This document shows, in pieces, positions 58,916 to 64,000 of a stretch of DNA of 64,000 bases. The stretch covers positions 24,325-88,324 of the forward strand of contig JBHGAV010000009.1 in the NCBI GenBank assembly GCA_041946685.1, read 5' to 3'. Made by a program: the position numbers and the translations under genes. How positions within the stretch are numbered: position 1 is the first letter of the stretch; each line of letters starts with the position of its first letter. Source of the stretch: JBHGAV01 sp041946685 (lineage in GTDB: Bacteria; Acidobacteriota; Terriglobia; Bryobacterales; Bryobacteraceae). The notes under the pieces were generated by a model, which did not search any database, was not told the DNA's origin, and saw nothing but the letters and a program-made list of their open reading frames with translations.

Positions 58916-59268
58916 CCGTTCGCCCGGCTGCACTCCTGACAAGGGCAGATGGCCCGAAGATGATCGTAGGAGTAGATCCCTGAGCGGTGGCTGTCACTCC
59001 AGTGGATCACGAGAGCATAGCTGCCCGCCGGCTCCAGGCTGACGATGCGCAGCGAAGGTTGGTACATCGGAAATGGGGACGCGGGCAATGGAGCAGCCTC
59101 CGGTCTTGCACGATGGGCTTCCGTGCACGTGGCGCAGGGGCAATGATCGCGCAGGTAGCGGAGGCTGTACTCGCTTGTATGCCCGTCCCCCCAGGAGATC
59201 TTGATCCCCTTGGACTTGGAGACTGCGACATGCACCGGTTCCGTGGAAGGGGGCTGGAGAGTATCCAT
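58912..59268 (-). CDS. DUF971-family protein
   Basis: 118 residues. ISWGDGHTSEYSLRYLRDHCPCATC is the signature of the DUF971/gamma-butyrobetaine hydroxylase N-terminal-like domain, with Cys residues that bind metal (HCPCATC, CPCQEC). Function unknown. It overlaps the tonB gene by 4 bp at their 3' ends and starts 11 bp downstream of the Rel/Spo homologue stop, on the same strand. Confidence 0.88.
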   Translation of the reverse strand: MDTLQPPSTEPVHVAVSKSKGIKISWGDGHTSEYSLRYLRDHCPCATCTEAHRARPEAAPLPASPFPMYQPSLRIVSLEPAGSYALVIHWSDSHRSGIYSYDHLRAICPCQECSRANG

Positions 59269-59279
59269 AGTTCTGGTCC

Positions 59280-61517
59280 TCAGAAAAGGCGCTCGACGTC
59301 GCGCACGCCGCTGGTCCGGCGCATGCTAGAGACAATCCTTTCGAGTTGTTTCTTGTCCTTCACATCCACGGTCATCTCAATGATTGCGCCATCCTGGTTG
59401 CGCGTGTCGTCGGTCTTCGCCTCCAGCGTCCGGATGTTGCTCTGTTCCCCGGCCAGGACCGCCGTCAACTGGCTCAACACCCCGGGCCGGTCGTCTGTAT
59501 GGATGATCATCTTCACAGGGAACAGCTCCGTCGCGCTGCGGGCCCACTCCACGTCGATCTGACGCTCCACCTCGTAGAGCAGGTTCTGAACGTTCGAGCA
59601 ATTTACCGAATGCACGGCGACACCCTTGCCGCGGGTGATGTAGCCGACAATCGCCTCGCCCGGGATCGGATTGCAGCATTTCGCGCGGTAGACCAGCAGA
59701 TCCGCAGCCCCTTTGACCTTGAGAACCAGGTCGCCGGCCGGGGCCTGAGGCGCGTGAACGGGGGGGGGCACAGGAGGCGGGACGGTCTTCTGTTGCTCCT
59801 GGGACTGGAGCCCGCCAGGTTGCGGTGCCAGCTTCTGAAGCACTTGTCGCGCCGAGAAACGCCCGTAGCCGAGCGCGGCGTGCAGATCCTCCACCTTGCT
59901 GTAGCCGTAATCGGCGGTGACCCGCTCCAGTTCCGCCCTGCTGATCTTGCTCAGGGACACGCCCAGGCGGCGCGCCTCCTTCTCGAGCAGTTTTGCGCCG
60001 ATCTCAATCGCCTTGGCTCGCTCGGAGATGTTGATGACGTGCTTGATCTTGTTACGCGCCCGGGAGGTCTTGGCCAGTGCCAGCCAGTCCTTGCTCGGCA
60101 TGTGGCCCGGCTGGGTGAGGATTTCGACGACGTCGCCGTTGCGCAGGGTGTAGCGCAGAGGCACGATCCGGCCGTTGACTTTGGCGCCCACGCAGGTGTG
60201 GCCGACGTCGGAGTGGATGGCATAGGCGAAATCGATGGGTGTCGAGTCGCGTGGGAGCACAATTACCTTGCCGCGCGGCGTGAAGCAGCACACCTCCTCC
60301 GGGTACAGGTCCAGGCTCAGGGTGGACCTGAACTCGCCGGGATCCTTCATCTCGCCCTGCCACTCCACCAGCTGCCGCAGCCAGGCGATGCGCTGGTCGT
60401 CCTCGTCCGGCCCCTTGTGCCCTTCCTTGTACTTCCAGTGCGCGGCGATGCCTTCCTCCGCGATGCGGTGCATCTCCTCGGTCCTGATCTGGACCTCGAA
60501 AGCGTGCCCTCCGGGGCCGATGACGGAGGTGTGGAGCGAACGGTAAAGATTGGGGCGGGGAATTGCGATGAAGTCCTTGATCCGGCCGGGAACGGGATGC
60601 CACTCGTTATGAATGACGCCGAGTGCGGCGTAGCAGTTCTTGACCGAATCCGTAATGATCCGCACGGCGAGCAGATCGTATACCTGATCCAGCCCGATCT
60701 TCTGCCGCCGCATCTTCTGGAAGATGGAGTATACACGTTTCACGCGGCCGGACACCTTGGCCGGAATACCCTCCTCACGCAGCTTCTCCTCCACGGTCTT
60801 GCGGATCGCTTCCAGGAAGCCCTCGATTTCGTGGCGGCGGGAATCGATCTCCGCCATCAGGTCCGCTGACGCCTCCGGCTCGAGGAACCTGAAGGCCAGG
60901 TCCTCCAGCTCTCCGCGTATCTTGCCCATTCCCAGCCTGTGGCTGATCGGGGCGTAGATCTCCAGCGTTTCGCGGGCGATGCGTTCCTGCTTTTCGCGGG
61001 GAAGGCTGGAGAGGGTACGCATATTGTGCAGGCGGTCGGCGAGCTTGACCATGATGATCCGGATGTCGTTGGTCATCGCCAGGAACATCTTCCGGTAGCT
61101 CTCGGCCTGGCGCTCCTCCGGCGTGTAAGTGTTCAGCTTGGTCAGTTTGGTCACGCCATCCACGCAGAGCGCCACTTCGGGGCCGAACTTTTCCCGGATG
61201 TCCTGAATGCTGGCTCCGGTGTCTTCCACCACGTCGTGCAGGAGTGCGGTTTGGAGCGACACCATGTCCAGGTTCAAGCCGGCGAGGATGCGCGCGACCG
61301 CAAGGGGATGCACCATGTAGGGCTCTCCGGAACTCCGGCGCTGCTGACCATGCTGCATCGAGGCGAACCGGTACGCGGCTTCCAGAGGGGCGAGGTCTTC
61401 CTTGGGACGAAGCCTACGCAGGAATTCAGTCAACTCCGCGAAAAGCTGCTCGACGGCGAGGGGGGCGGGCGTATCTTTTCTACCGGAAGAAGCTGGCAGG
61501 ATCTGGTCCGGTGCCAT
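59280..61517 (-). CDS. rsh: Bifunctional (p)ppGpp synthetase/hydrolase
   Basis: 745 residues. The HD hydrolase domain has HD at residues 94-95 (LLHDVVEDTGAS), so hydrolase activity is expected. The synthetase domain has YRSLHTSVIGPGGHAFEVQIRT. TGS (VLPRDSTPIDFAYAIHSDVG), the helical and zinc-finger (KCCNPIPGE) regions and an ACT domain follow. It is the stringent-response enzyme. I start it at ATG 61517; a GTG at 61529 is also in frame. The leader contains a hairpin. Confidence 0.95.
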   Translation of the reverse strand: MAPDQILPASSGRKDTPAPLAVEQLFAELTEFLRRLRPKEDLAPLEAAYRFASMQHGQQRRSSGEPYMVHPLAVARILAGLNLDMVSLQTALLHDVVEDTGASIQDIREKFGPEVALCVDGVTKLTKLNTYTPEERQAESYRKMFLAMTNDIRIIMVKLADRLHNMRTLSSLPREKQERIARETLEIYAPISHRLGMGKIRGELEDLAFRFLEPEASADLMAEIDSRRHEIEGFLEAIRKTVEEKLREEGIPAKVSGRVKRVYSIFQKMRRQKIGLDQVYDLLAVRIITDSVKNCYAALGVIHNEWHPVPGRIKDFIAIPRPNLYRSLHTSVIGPGGHAFEVQIRTEEMHRIAEEGIAAHWKYKEGHKGPDEDDQRIAWLRQLVEWQGEMKDPGEFRSTLSLDLYPEEVCCFTPRGKVIVLPRDSTPIDFAYAIHSDVGHTCVGAKVNGRIVPLRYTLRNGDVVEILTQPGHMPSKDWLALAKTSRARNKIKHVINISERAKAIEIGAKLLEKEARRLGVSLSKISRAELERVTADYGYSKVEDLHAALGYGRFSARQVLQKLAPQPGGLQSQEQQKTVPPPVPPPVHAPQAPAGDLVLKVKGAADLLVYRAKCCNPIPGEAIVGYITRGKGVAVHSVNCSNVQNLLYEVERQIDVEWARSATELFPVKMIIHTDDRPGVLSQLTAVLAGEQSNIRTLEAKTDDTRNQDGAIIEMTVDVKDKKQLERIVSSMRRTSGVRDVERLF

Positions 61518-61527
61518 GCGGGAGACC

Positions 61528-61551
61528 ACGGGCGGCGCTTGGGCCGCCCGT
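61528..61551 (-). promoter_or_regulatory. Hairpin in the rsh leader
   Basis: A perfect 9-bp GC-rich stem, GCCGCCCGT/ACGGGCGGC read on the plus strand (61528-61536 with 61543-61551), around a 6-base loop. It lies between the -10 and the start codon, 10 bases upstream of the ATG, and could affect ribosome access. Confidence 0.5.
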
Positions 61552-61559
61552 CAGCCTGT

Positions 61560-61565
61560 ATTATA
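61560..61565 (-). promoter_or_regulatory. Promoter -10 of rsh
   Basis: TATAAT on the minus strand with TTCAGC 17 bases upstream as a weak -35. It lies in the 93-bp gap between the TPR lipoprotein stop and the rsh ATG. Confidence 0.55.
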
Positions 61566-61610
61566 CCGGATCGACAGCGACTGCTGAAGTAGTAGATCTC
61601 AAGGAACCCG

Positions 61611-62405
61611 CTACTTCCTGGGCGCCTCTTTCTCTTGCCTGGCCTTCTTGGTAGCCAGCGTCTTGTCCACCCAGTTGTCCGCCTCCAGGGTGTCCCGTTT
61701 GTAGTCCTCGGCGTTGTCCGCCAGGTCCGCTCTCTCGCGGTACAGAAGGTTCATGTAAGCCATGGCGTCGTCGTACTGACTGTCGATGGCCAGGGCCTTC
61801 TGGAGGTTCTGCAAACCTTCCTCGATAATCGGCAGGTTCGTTGCACGCAGTTCCGCCCGGACCTTCTTGTCCTTGATAGGGCCAGGATCGTCGGGCCGCA
61901 TGCCCAACTCAGCCCGTCTCTCCATTCTGGGCTGGAAGGTCTTCGTCCACGCGATCACCCCGAGGGTGTAGAAAGCGGTCTTGTTGGTGGGGTCAATCGA
62001 GGCCAGCTTCTGATACCACTGTTGTGCCTCCTCGAGCTTCTTCTGGCTGAAGAAGAGCTGAGCGAGCGTCGCGATGGCAACCGTATTCTTGGGATCGGTG
62101 CTGAGCACCTTCATGAACTCGTCATACGCGGCCTGGGCCAGCATGTTGTTCTCGGGCGATTCTGCTCCCGGGACATACTGCATGAAGTAGGCCATGGCCA
62201 GGTACTCGCGGGCAACGGGGTATGCAGGATCGAGAGTCACCGCGCTCTTGAAATGTTCCACGGCGGCCGGATAGGCTCCGCCCCTGAACGCCTGTACTCC
62301 CTTGTTCAGCTCATCCCGAGCCTTCAGCTTCTGACAACCGGCGCCGGCCAGTGCCAATACCGCCAGAACCGCGACGAGCAAAATGGATGTAGTTCTCCAG
62401 TTCAT
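61611..62405 (-). CDS. TPR lipoprotein
   Basis: 264 residues. The signal peptide ends with a lipobox (ALAGAGC), so it is probably anchored in a membrane. Three or more TPR-like units (ARDELNKGVQAFRGGAYPAAVEHFKSAVTLDPAY, AYDEFMKVLSTDPKNTVAIATLAQLFFSQKKLEEAQQWYQKLASIDPTN, and LQNLQKALAIDSQYDDAMAYMNLLYRERADL) follow. Similar proteins accompany exbB/exbD and tol-like operons. It follows exbD by 44 bp on the same strand. Confidence 0.85.
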   Translation of the reverse strand: MNWRTTSILLVAVLAVLALAGAGCQKLKARDELNKGVQAFRGGAYPAAVEHFKSAVTLDPAYPVAREYLAMAYFMQYVPGAESPENNMLAQAAYDEFMKVLSTDPKNTVAIATLAQLFFSQKKLEEAQQWYQKLASIDPTNKTAFYTLGVIAWTKTFQPRMERRAELGMRPDDPGPIKDKKVRAELRATNLPIIEEGLQNLQKALAIDSQYDDAMAYMNLLYRERADLADNAEDYKRDTLEADNWVDKTLATKKARQEKEAPRK

Positions 62406-62449
62406 ACGAGCTCCTAGTTAAGACCACGACCGCGGCGGACCAGCCCCGG

Positions 62450-62878
62450 CTACTGGCCGGCCTCCACCTTGGCCGTCATGAGCCCGATCTTATCGAGCCC
62501 GGCGCCCTTGGCGATATCAATCGCGCGGGCTATTCGCTGAAATTCCAAATCGGGATCGCCCTTGACGAACACCACCCGCTCGGCGCGCGTCTTGAAGATG
62601 TCCGCCAGCCGCGGCCCGAGGTTCGCTTCGTCGATGGGATCCTGGTTGATGGCCATCGTGCCGTCCCGATTCAAAACAATGACGACCGTGCGAATGTTGG
62701 TGTCGTCCGCCTTCATCCCCGGCGGCGGAGGCTGGGGAACCAGCGCATCCAAGCCCTTCGGGGTCAGCGGCGTGATGACCATGAAGATGATCAACAGCAC
62801 CAGCAGGACGTCGATGAGGGGCGTCATGTTGATATCCGATTTCGGGCCCCCGCTGGACCCTCCCACTGCCATTCCCAT
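62450..62878 (-). CDS. exbD: ExbD/TolR-family protein (second copy)
   Basis: 142 residues. One membrane helix (LIDVLLVLLIIFMVITPL) with the conserved Asp at its start (SDINMTPLIDV), then a periplasmic domain ending KGAGLDKIGLMTAKVEAGQ. It forms the proton channel with ExbB. It shares organisation with the neighbouring ExbD, and the two differ in the periplasmic part. Confidence 0.93.
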   Translation of the reverse strand: MGMAVGGSSGGPKSDINMTPLIDVLLVLLIIFMVITPLTPKGLDALVPQPPPPGMKADDTNIRTVVIVLNRDGTMAINQDPIDEANLGPRLADIFKTRAERVVFVKGDPDLEFQRIARAIDIAKGAGLDKIGLMTAKVEAGQ

Positions 62879-62943
62879 AGTGTGTCTCCTTCTCCTATTC
62901 TCTACCCGCTTTGAAAGGCCCGACCAATGCCGTCAGCCCCGCC

Positions 62944-63387
62944 CTAGCGGGCGGCCGCATCTGCTTGCTTCTTCGCGTCGGGGTGCAACTCGGTCAGCAG
63001 TCCCAATTGATCGACTCCGGCCGCGCGAAGATTGTCCACCACGTCGACGACCACCTGGTATCGCGCCCGCGCGTCCGCCCTCACATAGACCGTACGGTCC
63101 AGCCTGTTGACCAGGAGGTCTCTCACCTTGGCCGGCATATCCTCCGGCACCATCGGAGTCGTTCCCAGGTAGGTGCGGCCTTCTCTGGTGACGGCGATCA
63201 GGATGGCATCGTCCTTGTCCGCCGCCTGCATGGCGATCGGATTCCTGGTTCTGACCATGTCCACGCTGATTCCCTTGGTGAGCATCGGCGTGATCACCAT
63301 AAAGATGATCAGGAGCACGAGCATCACGTCCACCATGGGGGTCACGTTGATATCCGCGACTGGCCCTGGCGCCTTCTGTTTTGGCAT
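62944..63387 (-). CDS. exbD: ExbD/TolR-family protein (first copy)
   Basis: 147 residues. Membrane helix (MVDVMLVLLIIFMVITPML) with the conserved Asp in VADINVTPMVDV, and a periplasmic domain containing ARARYQVVVDVVDNLRAAGVDQLGLLTELHPD. It follows exbB with a 126-bp gap holding a large hairpin and precedes the second exbD by 65 bp. Confidence 0.93.
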   Translation of the reverse strand: MPKQKAPGPVADINVTPMVDVMLVLLIIFMVITPMLTKGISVDMVRTRNPIAMQAADKDDAILIAVTREGRTYLGTTPMVPEDMPAKVRDLLVNRLDRTVYVRADARARYQVVVDVVDNLRAAGVDQLGLLTELHPDAKKQADAAAR

Positions 63388-63421
63388 AATCCTTTCCTCC
63401 TCGACCCGAGCCTGATCCCGC

Positions 63422-63456
63422 CCCCCGGCGGGGCCTTCTTCAAGGCCCGCCGGGGG
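63422..63456. other. Long GC hairpin between exbB and exbD
   Basis: Arms 63422-63437 and 63442-63456 pair with one bulged G, including a run of C8/G8-type pairs, around a 4-base loop. On the minus strand it follows exbB and precedes exbD. It could reduce read-through or protect the upstream mRNA, which would give more ExbB than ExbD. Confidence 0.6.
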
Positions 63457-63513
63457 CGACGGACTAATTCAACTCGCTGGGTCCAAATTCCCTCTTTCGC
63501 CGGGTGGTCGCAG

Positions 63514-64000
63514 CTACCTGCCGGCGCCGGCCTTCTGTGAACGCTTCAGGAAGTAGTCGATCAACTCGGAACTGGAGTTGTCCATCTCCACGTCAAAGGC
63601 CTCGAGTTTGGTCGAGAAGTAGTTGTAGACCCAAACCGCCGGGATGGCGACGAACAGACCGATGGCCGTGGCTACCAGGGCCTCGGAAATGCCGCCCGCC
63701 ACAGCGCCCAGACCGGTCGACTTCTCGGTCGAAATGCCCTTGAAGGCGTTGATGATGCCGACCACCGTTCCGAACAGGCCGACGAAGGGCGCCGTCGAAC
63801 CGATGGTTGCGAGCGACGAAACGCCGCGCTTCAATTCAGCGTGCACAATGGCGCTGGAGCGCTCGAGCGCCCTCTTGCTCGCCTCGACGTCCTCGCCGGG
63901 TATCTCCGTGCTCATCTGGTGCGCGCGGAACTCCTGCAACCCCGCGACGACCACCTTCGCCAGGTGGCTCTTCTTGTACCGGTCGGCGATCTTGATGGCT
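63514..64000 (-). CDS. exbB: ExbB/TolQ-family proton channel, 5' end outside window
   Basis: The frame is open to the window end, with about 161 residues seen. The MotA/TolQ/ExbB domain shows SSLATIGSTAPFVGLFGTVVGIINAFKGI and VAGGISEALVATAIGLFVAIPAVWVYNYF, the two conserved membrane helices. A C-terminal tail ends LKRSQKAGAGR. It couples proton flow to TonB together with the two ExbD proteins. The first gene of this run lies beyond the edge. Confidence 0.93.
   Translation of the reverse strand, partial: AIKIADRYKKSHLAKVVVAGLQEFRAHQMSTEIPGEDVEASKRALERSSAIVHAELKRGVSSLATIGSTAPFVGLFGTVVGIINAFKGISTEKSTGLGAVAGGISEALVATAIGLFVAIPAVWVYNYFSTKLEAFDVEMDNSSSELIDYFLKRSQKAGAGR

Noticed and set aside
62936..62955. 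Short GC inverted repeat at the stop codon of the first exbD
   Set aside because: Stem of only about 6 bp in a very GC-rich stretch; not distinct from chance.

Overview
This 64 kb window is GC-rich chromosomal DNA from a bacterium that most resembles the Acidobacteriota, probably the Solibacter/Bryobacter lineage. The main evidence is a secreted protein of the VWFA-related family typical of that phylum (27420-28532), several secreted proteins of acidobacterial flavour, and the general gene content. The taxonomic call is inference from protein character, not from a marker search. There are no rRNA or tRNA genes, no CRISPR array, and no recognisable insertion sequence or integrase. Coding density is very high, with many 1-4 bp start/stop overlaps.

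Layout. 1-7.97 kb: the 3' end of an unrecognised protein, a lone Flp-type pilin, a small secreted protein, and an OmpR-type two-component system with a UPF0173 hydrolase. A Pho-box-like direct repeat lies between the regulator and the secreted-protein gene. Next come an MFS transporter and an Old Yellow Enzyme. 8-19.2 kb: an SDR, a DUF697 protein, a PD-(D/E)XK-like protein, a cysteine-rich ferredoxin, YggS, a glycosyltransferase, a CocE-type hydrolase, YpdA and alaS. 19.2-26.2 kb: a ferritin-like protein and the overlapping run smc - membrane protein - selD remnant - pyrF. 26.3-34.4 kb: DUF2059, a stand-alone receiver, the VWFA protein, rhomboid, sugar metabolism (Gfo/Idh/MocA, Hyi-type isomerase), gph, cvpA, purC and hemerythrin. 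34.5-41.1 kb: a surface-glycan set (GT2-methyltransferase fusion, TIM-barrel isomerase, NAD epimerase), then a CHAT-type protease gene paired with a metallo-beta-lactamase-fold gene. 41.1-50.3 kb: solo nuoB, pgeF, a DksA/TraR zinc finger, two GT-C-like membrane proteins, a lipoprotein, glmU, yvcK and a TPR protein. 50.4-58.9 kb: a UvrC-like fragment protein, a secreted protein, a RibBA with a degenerate RibA half, an anion transporter, a Y-family polymerase homologue lacking two catalytic acids, a secreted protein and TonB. 58.9-64 kb: DUF971, a Rel/Spo homologue, a TPR lipoprotein and the exbB-exbD-exbD operon, which runs off the window.

Four observations stand out. First, a selD copy starts at a GTG and carries an in-frame TGA exactly where SelD has its catalytic Cys/Sec, with a SECIS-like hairpin just after it. 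It has lost about half its length in frame yet remains translationally coupled to pyrF. Second, a CHAT-type protease with an upstream Cys-rich module is paired with a ComEC-like MBL protein, and is a candidate regulatory or conflict module. Third, the Y-family polymerase homologue lacks two of its three metal-binding acids and has an 18-bp palindrome against its start codon. Fourth, several proteins have lost key residues while remaining full length: RibBA, a receiver with Glu for Asp, and the UvrC-like protein.
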